63,689 bases of DNA. It comes from Rhodoferax sp. Its GTDB lineage: Bacteria; Pseudomonadota; Gammaproteobacteria; Burkholderiales; Burkholderiaceae_C. The stretch lies in the NCBI RefSeq assembly GCF_030697375.1, contig NZ_JAUYQD010000078.1, positions 1 through 63,689 of the forward strand. The letters are read 5' to 3'. Positions 8,562-16,837 of the stretch are shown in pieces. A program made the position numbers and the translations under genes. Position 1 is the first letter of the stretch; each line of letters begins with the position of its first letter. Below the pieces are notes generated by a model, which saw nothing but the letters and a program-made list of their open reading frames with translations, searched no databases and was not told where the DNA came from.

Positions 8562-9400
8562 GCAAGCTCCTTGGCCAGGCCGGGTGCCAACACGGTTCGG
8601 CGCAGTGAGGACACGTCGTCAATCGAGCCCAGGTAGGCCTCGATCACGCCGGGGTCGTTTTGCACTTCGCGCGGGGTGCCCATGGCCAGCACCGCGCCCT
8701 GGTTCATGGCCAGCACGCGGTCGGAGACTTTGGAGACCAGGCTCATGTCGTGCTCCACCATCAGTACGGTAATACCCAGCTCATTCTTGATGTCCTGAAT
8801 CCAGAAAGCCATGTCGTCGGTTTCTTCAACGTTGAGGCCGGACGAGGGCTCGTCCAGCAGCAAGAGCTTGGGTTCGGTGCACAGGGCACGCGCCATCTCC
8901 ACCACCTTGCGCACGCCGTAGGGCAGTCCTGCAACAAAGGCATCGCGGTAGTGCTGCAGGCCCAAAAACTCGATCACTTCTTCGGCCTTCTGGCGCGCCA
9001 GCAACTCGGTTTCACGCGCCTTGGCCGTGAAAAACAGGTCTTGCCAGAGCCCGGTTTTGCGGTGCGTGTGGCGGCCAATCAAGAGGTTGTGCAAGACGGA
9101 CGCGTGCTCGAACAGTTCAATGTTCTGGAAGGTGCGCGCAATGCCCAGCGAGGCCACGTCTTGGGGCGGCTGCTCGGTGAGTTTGATCATGCCATTGGGG
9201 CCGGCGTAGTCGATCTCGCCGGTGGTGGGCGTGTAGATGCGGCTGATGAGGTTGAACACCGTGGTCTTGCCCGCCCCGTTGGGGCCAATCAGGGTGAAGA
9301 CTTCCCCCTGGCGTACGTCAAAACTCACGTTGTTGACGGCCAGTACGCCGCCAAAACGCACACTCAGGTTGCTGGCAGAAAGTAAGGTGTCGGTTTTCAT
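8558..9400 (-). CDS. livG: Liv-type ABC transporter ATPase LivG
   Basis: Second ATPase of the importer (280 residues). Walker A is GPNGAGKTTVFNL (about 40-52) and Walker B is LLLLDEPSSGLN. The C-terminal EVQNDPGVIEAYLG is the typical LivG tail. The ABC signature is replaced by LPYGVRKVVEMARAL, the relaxed form usual for LivG. It overlaps livM (4 nt) on one side and livF (4 nt) on the other. Confidence 0.93.
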   Translation of the reverse strand: MKTDTLLSASNLSVRFGGVLAVNNVSFDVRQGEVFTLIGPNGAGKTTVFNLISRIYTPTTGEIDYAGPNGMIKLTEQPPQDVASLGIARTFQNIELFEHASVLHNLLIGRHTHRKTGLWQDLFFTAKARETELLARQKAEEVIEFLGLQHYRDAFVAGLPYGVRKVVEMARALCTEPKLLLLDEPSSGLNVEETDDMAFWIQDIKNELGITVLMVEHDMSLVSKVSDRVLAMNQGAVLAMGTPREVQNDPGVIEAYLGSIDDVSSLRRTVLAPGLAKELA

Positions 9401-10473
9401 TTCAGGCGATCAGACTTTTGAAAGGACTTTTGCCGCTTGAACATGCCCTTGCGGTAGAACGGAAACATCTGCAGGTAGGTGCGGATCTTGAGCCAGCGTC
9501 CGTACAAACCCATGGGCTCGAACAGCACAAAGGCAATCACCACCATGCCGTACACCACGCCTTGCAGGCCGGGCGCCTGGCCCACGGCATCGGGTAGGTA
9601 GTCTTTGACCATGGCAATGGCCTGGGGCATGCTGATGAGAAAGATGGCGCCTAGAAAAGCGCCGTGCACCGAACCCGCGCCGCCAATCACAATCATCAAC
9701 AGCAAGTCCACCGACTGCAGCAGGCTGAACTGGTCGGGCGAAATGAACTGCAGCTTGTGGGCGTACAGCGCGCCCGCAATACCCGCCAGGGCGGCCGACA
9801 GCGAAAACGACAATGTCTTGTAATACGCCAGGTGGATGCCCATGCTTTGCGCGGAAATTTCAGAGTCCCGAATCGCCACAAACGCCCGCCCGGTGGGGGA
9901 GCGCAGCAGGTTGAGAATGCCCAGCGTGGCCGCCACGGTGATCACCAGGCACAGCCAGTAAAACTGGTCGCCCGTTTCCAGCACCCAGCCAAACAGATCG
10001 GGTTTTTTGATGTGGATGCCGGCATTGCCCCCGGTCACGGACTCCCAGCGCGCCAGCACCTCTTCGACGATAAAGCCAAAGGACAGCGTGGCCATCCCTA
10101 AGTAAATGCCCTTGACGCGCAAGGCCGGCAAGCCCACCACCAGCCCGACCGCCGCCGACAAACCCGCCGCGCAGGCCAGCGCGATAGGGAAGGGCAGGCC
10201 GGCATTGGTCAGCACCGTATGCGTGTAGGCCCCCACGCCCAAAAAGGCGGCGTGGCCCAGAGAAAACAGGCCGGTAAAGCCCGCCAACAGCATCAGCCCC
10301 AAACCGGCGATGGAGTAAATCAGCACAAAGGTGAGCTGCGCCAGCCAGTACTCGGCAAACAGCCAGGGTGCCGCCAGCAGCAGCGCCAACAGCGCGGCGT
10401 ACCAAAACACATGGCCGCTGTGTTTGGCAAGGTTGATGTCTTGCCCGTAATTGGTTTTGAATATGAATCTCAT
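9397..10473 (-). CDS. livM: Liv-type ABC transporter permease LivM
   Basis: Inner-membrane permease subunit (358 residues) of the BPD_transp_2 family with about ten hydrophobic segments. The conserved cytoplasmic loop GRAFVAIRDSEISAQSMGI that docks with the ATPases is visible near residue 205. The ATG at 10473 overlaps the livH stop by 4 nt (ATGA) and places the first membrane segment after a short polar N-terminus. An open frame continues upstream inside livH, but it has no membrane-protein character and was not used. Confidence 0.93.
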   Translation of the reverse strand: MRFIFKTNYGQDINLAKHSGHVFWYAALLALLLAAPWLFAEYWLAQLTFVLIYSIAGLGLMLLAGFTGLFSLGHAAFLGVGAYTHTVLTNAGLPFPIALACAAGLSAAVGLVVGLPALRVKGIYLGMATLSFGFIVEEVLARWESVTGGNAGIHIKKPDLFGWVLETGDQFYWLCLVITVAATLGILNLLRSPTGRAFVAIRDSEISAQSMGIHLAYYKTLSFSLSAALAGIAGALYAHKLQFISPDQFSLLQSVDLLLMIVIGGAGSVHGAFLGAIFLISMPQAIAMVKDYLPDAVGQAPGLQGVVYGMVVIAFVLFEPMGLYGRWLKIRTYLQMFPFYRKGMFKRQKSFQKSDRLK

Positions 10474-11366
10474 ACTTTTTTGCGCAATTTCTCGCCAAAC
10501 AGGCCGTTGGGTTTGACCATCAGCATGACCAGCACCACCACATACGCGGCCGTGTCCTTGACGCCGTCGGGCAGGTAAAAGCCCGAGAACGACTCCACAA
10601 TGCCAATCACCAGCCCGCCCACAATCGCGCCCGGCAGGCTGCCAAACCCACCGACCACGGCGGCCGGAAAAGCTTTCATGCCGATGAAGCCCATGTTGGC
10701 GTGCACAAAGGTAATGGGCGCCAGCAGCAGGCCCGCAACGGCGGCCACTGCGGCGGCCAGGCCCCAGGCAATACCGTTGAGCCGTTGCACCGGAATACCC
10801 ATGTAGTAGGCCGCCAACTGGTTTTGCGATGCGGCCTGCATGGCGATCCCCAGCTTGCTGTAACGGAACAGGGCAAACAGCAACACGCACAGCACGCCGG
10901 TGGCGCCAATCACCACCATGTGCTCGACATTCAGAATTAGCGCGCCCACGCCAAACTCATTGCCGCCAAACTTCCAGATTTCATCCTTGTAGGGCACGGG
11001 CAAGGCCAGGGTTTCGGTGCCAATGCCGGGGAGCATGGTGATCAAACCGCGCGCCACGTAGCCAATACCGATGGTCAGCATCACGATGGAAAAAGCCGGC
11101 TGTCCCAGGATCGGGCGCACCACCACGCGCTCCAGCAGCACGCCAAACAGTGCCATGCCGGCGATGGCGCACAAGGTGGCCAGCCAGTAGGGAAACCCCA
11201 GCATGGTCATGCCGACCAGGCCACCAAAAGCACCCAGCATCATCAGCTCACCCTGGGCGAAGCTGACCGTCTCGGTGGCCTTGTAAATGAGCACGAAGCC
11301 CAGCGCAATCAGCCCGTAGATGCACCCCTGTGCGATGCCGCTGATCAGCAATTGAAGGAACTGCAC
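10470..11366 (-). CDS. livH: Liv-type ABC transporter permease LivH
   Basis: Inner-membrane permease partner of LivM (298 residues), first gene of the seven-gene operon livH-livM-livG-livF-ligase-two binding proteins. It opens with MQFLQLLISGIAQGCIYGLIALGF, typical of LivH, and carries the ATPase-docking loop GIAMQAASQNQLAAYYMGI near residue 180. The 124-bp region upstream contains a short stem (AAACCC/GGGTTT near 11417-11432) and is the likely promoter region, though I see no clear -35/-10 pair. Confidence 0.93.
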   Translation of the reverse strand: MQFLQLLISGIAQGCIYGLIALGFVLIYKATETVSFAQGELMMLGAFGGLVGMTMLGFPYWLATLCAIAGMALFGVLLERVVVRPILGQPAFSIVMLTIGIGYVARGLITMLPGIGTETLALPVPYKDEIWKFGGNEFGVGALILNVEHMVVIGATGVLCVLLFALFRYSKLGIAMQAASQNQLAAYYMGIPVQRLNGIAWGLAAAVAAVAGLLLAPITFVHANMGFIGMKAFPAAVVGGFGSLPGAIVGGLVIGIVESFSGFYLPDGVKDTAAYVVVLVMLMVKPNGLFGEKLRKKV

Positions 11367-11490
11367 TGTGTCTCCTGTTTTATTGTTAAACGTTTATAGC
11401 GGCAATCGTTGCGAAACCCGACAGGGTTTGTACCGACCCCTTGTCGGGCAGGCGACAGGCACAAACCCATCAACCGCAAAAAGCGCGATC

Positions 11491-11996
11491 ATGCGGACCA
11501 TGCAAAACACCATCCACATCAGCCAGCACGGCCCCGTCACCGTGGTGACGCTGGAACGCGCCGAGGTGCGCAGTCGCGGCTCTTGCTGTCCAAACCCGTG
11601 ATTGCGTCCATCAGTGGCGCCGCAGTGGCCGGTGGCATGGAGCTGGCCCTGTGGTGCGATCTGCGGGTGATGGAGGCCGATGCCTACTTTGGCGTCTTTT
11701 GCCGCCGCTTTGGGGTGCCGCTGATCGACGGCGGTACGGTGCGCTTGCCCCGGCTGATCGGCATGTGCCTGTGCAACCGCGTGGTGCCTAGCGGGGAGGC
11801 ATTACCCGCAGCCCTGGCTTTGGCCCAGCAGTTGGCCGCCTTCCCCCAATCCACCCTGCTGGCCGACCGCGCCAGCGCCTACACCCAGTGGGACCTGGAC
11901 CTGCCCCACGCCCTGCACCAGGAATGGCAGCGGGGCAAAGCCTGTATTGCCGAGGGGCGGGTCGGCATGGGGAATTTTAGTCAAATAGGCCTGTAG
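11491..11996 (+). pseudogene. enoyl-CoA hydratase/isomerase (crotonase) remnant
   Basis: The frame starts as a crotonase N-terminus (ISQHGPVTVVTLERAEV) and then shifts and stops at 11601. About 60 residues of the family are missing. Homology resumes in another frame with KPVIASISGAAVAGGMELALWCDLRV, the oxyanion-hole and helix region. A second internal deletion joins RLPRLIGM directly to LCNRVVPSGEAL, dropping about 20 residues. The last codons run into a dispersed repeat at 11987. An intact enzyme would be about 255-260 residues and act in acyl-CoA beta-oxidation. It is divergent from the transporter/ligase operon, so the pair may once have been functionally linked. Confidence 0.8.
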
Positions 11997-12038
11997 CCCG
12001 CGTAGATGCTTCGTAAGTAGCTATGAATTAGATAGCAA
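11987..12038 (+). repeat. dispersed ~51-bp repeat, copy A
   Basis: Starts AGGCCTGTAGCCC and ends with the small internal stem GCTAT-gaattag-ATAGC followed by AA. It aligns over its whole length with the copies at 14547, 19320, 20028, 35952, 43259 and 45971. It supplies the stop codon of the crotonase remnant. Confidence 0.8.
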
Positions 12039-12090
12039 AATCTTGAAAAATTCACCACCCTCTCAGATATCCAGGTGAGCCCCCGTTTCC

Positions 12091-12519
12091 TCAGTCATTC
12101 GTTCTGCTCGCTCTGTCTTCTTGTCGTGGTGCTCTCGCCAACGGATGTGCTGGTACACGAATCAATAAAGAGTTGCTGGTAGATGGCGATTTCACAGAAT
12201 GCGGCGCTTCGCCAGCAGATCTCATTTGAATGGAGTGATACCCGATATCCACCCAAATACAAACCTCATCTCGCATCGAGAATTTTTTCGCACTTTGCTG
12301 GAGCGCCGCCTCAATGTCGGACAAGGCAAAATTCCAGAACCGAGTGCTTTCGGCCCGGTCTGGATGCTTGATCGTGGTAAGGGTCAGGTAGTTGCGTTCA
12401 ATGTATGCAAGTGCTTCTTGCAACACCGCTTCAGGTTGCCCACGAAATGACCTGTCGTGGACGCTCGAAACTTTCGCCCCCTCTGGCCGCCAGAGTATGT
12501 CCAGCTGAAATATGCTCAC
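12091..12519 (-). CDS. uncharacterised protein coupled to darG
   Basis: A 142-residue protein of unknown function, third in the darT-darG direction. It begins with GTG at 12519, one base beyond the darG stop, an arrangement that implies translational re-initiation. The first ~95 residues look like a genuine folded domain (MSIFQLDILWRPEG, then a helix with EAVLQEALAYIERNY, then DEVCIWVDIGYHSIQM). The last ~40 residues are Ser/Pro/Arg-rich and could be a frameshifted tail. I do not recognise the family. Candidate roles are an accessory of the toxin-antitoxin pair or simply a co-transferred gene. Confidence 0.55.
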   Translation of the reverse strand: MSIFQLDILWRPEGAKVSSVHDRSFRGQPEAVLQEALAYIERNYLTLTTIKHPDRAESTRFWNFALSDIEAALQQSAKKFSMRDEVCIWVDIGYHSIQMRSAGEAPHSVKSPSTSNSLLIRVPAHPLARAPRQEDRASRTND

Positions 12520-12520
12520 A

Positions 12521-13600
12521 TCATGCTGCGCAAGAAGGACTGAATTGGGTCAATCGCTCCAGCGCAATACCGATAGCGCGGTCATCAAACAGCGTGGCCT
12601 TTCTCTTGGCACCACCTTCATGGGGCCAATGTTCCAGGCCATCACGTACGGCAGCCACCGTAGGAGCCACGTGTTCGCGACTCAGCAGCCAGTCCACTGT
12701 GGATAGCAATTCCATGCCAAAGGGTGACTCAAAGCCGTCGATCAATGCAGTGGTCTCTTCCAATGTCGCTGAATAGGTTTTGGCTTCACTGCGTAGGTAG
12801 CCCTGTACCAGGTCTTTGCGCTCGTCGTTGAACCAGACCACGTCAAGCCGTGTTGAATCAGCAATGCGTTTTTCACTACGCAAATAGCTGCCGTCCAAGC
12901 TGTTCAGCAAATGGTTCAGGTCAGGAGCAAAGGGGCCAAATTTATTGGCTTCAAATTTCAAATTGAGCGGGTTGCTACCTGGGCTGAGCCGCTCACTGGA
13001 CCGCTCCAAAAACCAGGCCAGCTTTTGAATTTCGAGCAGACTGCATTCCATGCCCAGCACCCAGTAGCGACGCACAAGTTCCGCGATCAAGGCGCGAGCC
13101 GGGGTCAGCTTTTCAACGCCTGTGCGTTTGGCCACATTTTGGTACTGCTTGGTTGGCTCAAATACCGTTATGTCAATGTCGGTCAAGTCACCCAATGCGC
13201 GTTGAATCTCGGGCTTGACCGACTCCCAGTCCAGGCCACCATTGCCCGCGCCCAGCGGCGGTATGGCAACGGAGGTCACCTTGTTTTCAATCAAAAAATG
13301 GCGCAGGTCTTGCAGGCCCTCAACGACCCATTCCAACTTGGAGGGCGAACGCCAGTGCTGCTTGGTGGGGAAATTGACGATCCAGCGCGGGCCATCCAAT
13401 TCGGCGGGCTCGGTAATGAACATGTGGCCCGTATGCACTTTGTTGGCCTTGCAGGCAACTGCGTACTGGCGGTAGTTGTCGCCAAAGCGCTCTTTGAACA
13501 TCAGCGCAATGCCTTTGCCCATCACGCCTACAGTGTTCACTGTGTTCACCAGCGCTTGCGCGCGGGCTTCCAGCAAATTACCTGTTGTGAAATTGAGCAT
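12521..13600 (-). CDS. darG: DarG antitoxin: macrodomain DNA ADP-ribosyl glycohydrolase
   Basis: A 359-residue antitoxin that would remove ADP-ribose from thymidine in DNA and also bind the toxin. Residues 1-155 are a macrodomain: VNTVNTVGVMGKGIA forms the ADP-ribose loop, and a Lys at residue 80 in NFPTKQHWR corresponds to the catalytic Lys of characterised DarG. IPPLGAGNGGLDW follows. Residues 160-359 form the long C-terminal domain found in full-length DarG proteins. The ATG at 13600 overlaps the darT stop (TGATG), so translation is coupled. An upstream in-frame extension lies inside darT and was rejected. Confidence 0.92.
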   Translation of the reverse strand: MLNFTTGNLLEARAQALVNTVNTVGVMGKGIALMFKERFGDNYRQYAVACKANKVHTGHMFITEPAELDGPRWIVNFPTKQHWRSPSKLEWVVEGLQDLRHFLIENKVTSVAIPPLGAGNGGLDWESVKPEIQRALGDLTDIDITVFEPTKQYQNVAKRTGVEKLTPARALIAELVRRYWVLGMECSLLEIQKLAWFLERSSERLSPGSNPLNLKFEANKFGPFAPDLNHLLNSLDGSYLRSEKRIADSTRLDVVWFNDERKDLVQGYLRSEAKTYSATLEETTALIDGFESPFGMELLSTVDWLLSREHVAPTVAAVRDGLEHWPHEGGAKRKATLFDDRAIGIALERLTQFSPSCAA

Positions 13601-14244
13601 CAAAAATACCACCCCGGACGTGAATGAACCGGCAAATTCAGCCCTTGGGCTGCAACTTGCGTTTGAGCCTGTATTTTGCCCGCTTCTGAATGACAAACAA
13701 TCCCTATCAACCCGGATACCGGGCAGTGCCGGTGAATCAGGGCTTCCGCTTGATAACGCTCAAATTTGGCCGGATCATTTTCATCGCGTTTGAAGTCCCG
13801 CGCCTGCAGAAGCTTCCAGTCCACCTTGTCCAGCTGGGCTAGGTTGTCGTAGTACCTAGCCCAGCGGTAATAGGCGTGCATGTCGGTGAACAAAAACGGC
13901 AGGCCCTGCTGAGCCACATGGTGCAGGCTGGACACCAGAATCACAATTTCATCGTTGTCCCGCTGCTGAACCCCACCGCGCCCGGAGCGAATGTTGCGCA
14001 TCATCACCGAGAAGGGGGTGAAATAGAAGGGGACGTAGTCGTTCAGCAGCCCGCCGGGTGGCACTGGAACGATGTGGCGCGCCCGCTTGTCAATCAGCTC
14101 CGGGTTGCCAATGCTCACCCAGTTGCCCCCACGCTGTGCGCCATTGCCGCAGTGCAGGCCATGAGCCAACACCCACGGCAAGTTGTCGCGGTGGATGATG
14201 CGCCATATGAGCGCCTTTTCCGGGTTGAGGCTCTTGTAAATCAT
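13600..14244 (-). CDS. darT: DarT toxin: sequence-specific DNA ADP-ribosyltransferase
   Basis: A 214-residue toxin of the DUF4433/DarT family that uses NAD+ to ADP-ribosylate bases on single-stranded DNA, blocking replication. The family start LNPEKALIWRIIHRDNLPW, the substrate-loop region DYVPFYFTPFSVMM and the segment FERYQAEALIHRHCPV are present. Glu167 in YQAEAL is the expected catalytic Glu. The protein is close to the usual ~210 residues, so it appears intact. It is flanked by coupled genes: its ATG overlaps the stop of a 61-codon gene upstream (ATGA), and its stop overlaps darG. Confidence 0.92.
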   Translation of the reverse strand: MIYKSLNPEKALIWRIIHRDNLPWVLAHGLHCGNGAQRGGNWVSIGNPELIDKRARHIVPVPPGGLLNDYVPFYFTPFSVMMRNIRSGRGGVQQRDNDEIVILVSSLHHVAQQGLPFLFTDMHAYYRWARYYDNLAQLDKVDWKLLQARDFKRDENDPAKFERYQAEALIHRHCPVSGLIGIVCHSEAGKIQAQTQVAAQGLNLPVHSRPGWYF

Positions 14245-14426
14245 TTGAGAAACATGTTCTCGTTTACATCTACGCCAATGGCTACTCCCTGGCGATTGGC
14301 CCAAGTTCTAATTTTTTGCTCCAACTCCGCGTTGCGGAGGTGGATTGCAAAAAACTGCGAAACCTCCACGGAGTCTGGCGCAAGACACTCCGCCATGCAT
14401 ACGCTCTTGCTTTTGTATTCCGTCAT
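14241..14426 (-). CDS. small uncharacterised protein coupled to darT
   Basis: A 61-residue reading frame (MTEYKSKSVCMAECLAPDSV at the start, ENMFLK at the end). Its TGA overlaps the darT ATG in an ATGA junction, the hallmark of operon coupling. A purine-rich AAAAGGGGCG precedes its ATG. The middle (FFAIHLRNAELEQKIRTWAN) could form one amphipathic helix. I recognise no family. The tight junction is the main support for it being a real gene. Confidence 0.5.
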   Translation of the reverse strand: MTEYKSKSVCMAECLAPDSVEVSQFFAIHLRNAELEQKIRTWANRQGVAIGVDVNENMFLK

Positions 14427-14546
14427 ACGCCCCTTTTTTTAGCTTATTGAGCTGAAACTTTGCCGGTGAGCAGGTCTTGCAAGAGGCCGGGTTTTTGGGT
14501 TTTCCGCTTCTGCATGATTTTCTGCCGGACATGAGAACCAATAAAA

Positions 14547-14598
14547 AGGCCTCTAGCCCCCGCAGATATTGCGCAAGCAGCTATGAATTAAATAGCAA
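14547..14598 (+). repeat. dispersed ~51-bp repeat, copy B
   Basis: AGGCCTCTAGCCC at the left, TGCGCAAGCAGCT in the middle and the stem GCTAT-gaattaa-ATAGC at the right. It overlaps the end of the thioesterase gene and supplies that gene's last codons and stop. Same family as copies at 11987 and 19320. Confidence 0.85.
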
Positions 14599-15016
14599 TT
14601 CCGGCGTCCGGCTTGGGAATTTCACGCGGCTTGCCCTGGTCGTCGATGGCCACGTAGGTGAGCGAGGCTTCGGTGACCTTGATGTACTGGCCCTGGCGAC
14701 TGAAGCGCTCGGCGTAGACCTCGACCTTCACCGTGACCGAGGTGCGCCCGATGCGGCTGACCTTGGAAAAGAACGACAAGATGTCGCCCACCCGCACCGG
14801 CTGCTTGAAGACAAACTCGTTCACCGCCACCGTGGCCATGCGGCCCTGGGTGTAGCGCGCGGGCAGCACCGAACCGGCCAGGTCGACCTGCGCCATCACC
14901 CAGCCGCCAAAAATATCGCCATTGGCATTGCAGTCGGCGGGCATGGGAATGACCTTGAGCACCAGGGTCTCGTCGGTGGGCAATTGGATGCCAGCGGGGC
15001 TTGTATTGGTGGACAT
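14588..15016 (-). CDS. acyl-CoA thioesterase, YciA-type hot-dog fold
   Basis: A 142-residue cytoplasmic thioesterase that hydrolyses acyl-CoA esters. The hot-dog signature NANGDIFGGWVMAQVDLAGS (about residues 30-50) carries the catalytic Asp and the dimer helix. VNEFVFKQPVRVGD and the SVTVKVEVYAE strand match YciA/acyl-CoA hydrolases. Length is typical. Its last residues (AGIAI, stop) are encoded by the dispersed repeat at 14547-14598, so the natural C-terminus has been replaced or trimmed by the repeat. It lies between the darTG operon and hsdM and looks like a housekeeping gene at the island edge. Confidence 0.9.
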   Translation of the reverse strand: MSTNTSPAGIQLPTDETLVLKVIPMPADCNANGDIFGGWVMAQVDLAGSVLPARYTQGRMATVAVNEFVFKQPVRVGDILSFFSKVSRIGRTSVTVKVEVYAERFSRQGQYIKVTEASLTYVAIDDQGKPREIPKPDAGIAI

Positions 15017-15082
15017 GGATGGGTTCCTGTGGGTTGACCGGGGTAATTGTCGCCCAGCCCGCGGCCGGTAAGATCAAGCCAC

Positions 15083-16837
15083 ATGGCTACCACCCGCTCC
15101 AACCCCAATCTCTCCTCCTTTATCTGGTCCGTTGCCGACCTGCTGCGCGGCGACTACAAGCAGTCTGAATACGGCAAGGTCATCCTACCCTTTACCGTGC
15201 TGCGCCGCCTGGACTGCGTGCTGGAGCCCACCAAGGCTGCCGTACTGGCTGAAAAGACCACCCGCGAAAAGGCTGGCATCAATCCAGAGCCCTTTTTGCT
15301 ACGCAAGTCTGGCCAGTTTTTCTGCAACACCTCGCCACTCGACCTCAAAAAGCTCATGGGCGACCAGGACCACATTGGTGAAAATCTGCGCGCCTACCTA
15401 CAGGCCTTTTCGCCAGCGGTGCGGGATATTTTTGAGAGCTTCGAGTTCCACACCCAGATCGACAAGCTGGCCAAGTCCGGCCTGCTCTACATGGTGACCG
15501 AAAAGTTTGCCAATATCGACCTGCACCCCGATGTGGTCAGCAATGCCGAAATGGGCGCGGTGTTTGAAGAACTCATTCGCAAGTTCGCCGAGCTGTCCAA
15601 CGAGACAGCGGGCGAGCACTTCACCCCGCGCGAGGTGATTCGCCTCATGGTCAACCTGCTTTTTATTGAAGACGACAAGGCCCTCACCAGGCCCGGCGTG
15701 GTGCGCAGCCTGTATGACCCCACAGCGGGGACGGGAGGCATGCTCAGCGTGGCGGATGAACATTTGACCAGCCTCAACCCCAAGGCCCGCCTCGTCATGT
15801 ACGGCCAAGAACTCAACCCCGAGTCCTACGCCATCTGCAAGGCCGACATGCTCATCAAAGGGCAGGACATCGCCAACATCATCCTGGGCAACACCCTGTC
15901 CAACGACGGCTTGCCCGGCAAACATTTTGATTACGCGCTGTCCAACCCGCCCTTTGGCGTGGAGTGGAAAAAGATTGAGAAGGACATCCGCAAGGAAGCA
16001 GAACAACACGGCTACAACGGCCGCTTTGGCCCCGGCCTGCCACGGGTCAGCGATGGCTCCTTGCTGTTCCTGCTGCACCTGGTTGCCAAGATGCGCCCTG
16101 CGGTGGATGGCGGCAGCCGCTTTGGCATTGTGCTCAACGGCTCGCCCCTGTTCACCGGCGGCGCGGGCAGTGGCGAGAGCGAGATACGCCGCTATGTGCT
16201 GGAAAACGACCTGGTCGAGGCCATCATCGCCCTGCCCACCGACATGTTTTACAACACCGGCATCAGCACCTACGTGTGGATCGTCAGCAACCGCAAGCCC
16301 GCCGCGCGCCGGGGCAAGGTGCAACTCATCGACGCCAGCAGCTTCTGGCAAAAAATGCGCAAGAGTCTGGGCAGCAAACGCAAGGAACTCAGCCCCGCGC
16401 ACATCGACGACATCACCCGCTTGTTTGGCCAGTTTGAAGAAAGCAGCCGCGACGGCGTGCCCATCAGCCGCATTTTCGCCAACGATGCTTTTGGTTACCA
16501 CACCATCACCGTGGAGCGCCCCGAACGCGATGCCGAGGGAAGGGTGCTGCTCGCCACCAAGGGCAAAGGCAAAGGCAAGCCGCTGCCCGACTCCGCCCTG
16601 CGCGATACCGAAAACGTGCCCCTGAGTGACGACATCGCCGCCTACTTCAAACGCGAAGTGCTGCCACACGCCCCGGATGCCTGGATCGACCCCGAGAAGA
16701 CCAAGGTGGGTTATGAAATACCTTTCAACCGCCACTTTTACGTCTTCAAGCCACCACGCCCGCTGAGCGAAATTGACGCCGAACTGAAAGGCGTGACCGA
16801 CCGGATATTGACCATGATTGGCGGGTTGACGCAATGA
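15083..16837 (+). CDS. hsdM: type I restriction-modification methyltransferase subunit HsdM
   Basis: A 584-residue N6-adenine DNA methyltransferase subunit. The N-terminal HsdM helical domain (SFIWSVADLLRGDYKQSEYG, about residues 10-30) is followed by the methylase core, with SAM motif I DPTAGTGGML (about 212-222) and catalytic motif IV NPPFG (about 290). The ATG at 15083 was chosen because the HsdM domain starts right after it; the ribosome binding site is weak. The end overlaps the DUF1016 gene by 4 nt (ATGA). HsdR is 4 kb downstream, separated by toxin-antitoxin genes. Confidence 0.93.
   Translation: MATTRSNPNLSSFIWSVADLLRGDYKQSEYGKVILPFTVLRRLDCVLEPTKAAVLAEKTTREKAGINPEPFLLRKSGQFFCNTSPLDLKKLMGDQDHIGENLRAYLQAFSPAVRDIFESFEFHTQIDKLAKSGLLYMVTEKFANIDLHPDVVSNAEMGAVFEELIRKFAELSNETAGEHFTPREVIRLMVNLLFIEDDKALTRPGVVRSLYDPTAGTGGMLSVADEHLTSLNPKARLVMYGQELNPESYAICKADMLIKGQDIANIILGNTLSNDGLPGKHFDYALSNPPFGVEWKKIEKDIRKEAEQHGYNGRFGPGLPRVSDGSLLFLLHLVAKMRPAVDGGSRFGIVLNGSPLFTGGAGSGESEIRRYVLENDLVEAIIALPTDMFYNTGISTYVWIVSNRKPAARRGKVQLIDASSFWQKMRKSLGSKRKELSPAHIDDITRLFGQFEESSRDGVPISRIFANDAFGYHTITVERPERDAEGRVLLATKGKGKGKPLPDSALRDTENVPLSDDIAAYFKREVLPHAPDAWIDPEKTKVGYEIPFNRHFYVFKPPRPLSEIDAELKGVTDRILTMIGGLTQ

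Noticed and set aside
13601..13696. N-terminal extension of darG
   Set aside because: It lies within darT in another frame; the macrodomain starts at the ATG at 13600, which overlaps the darT stop.
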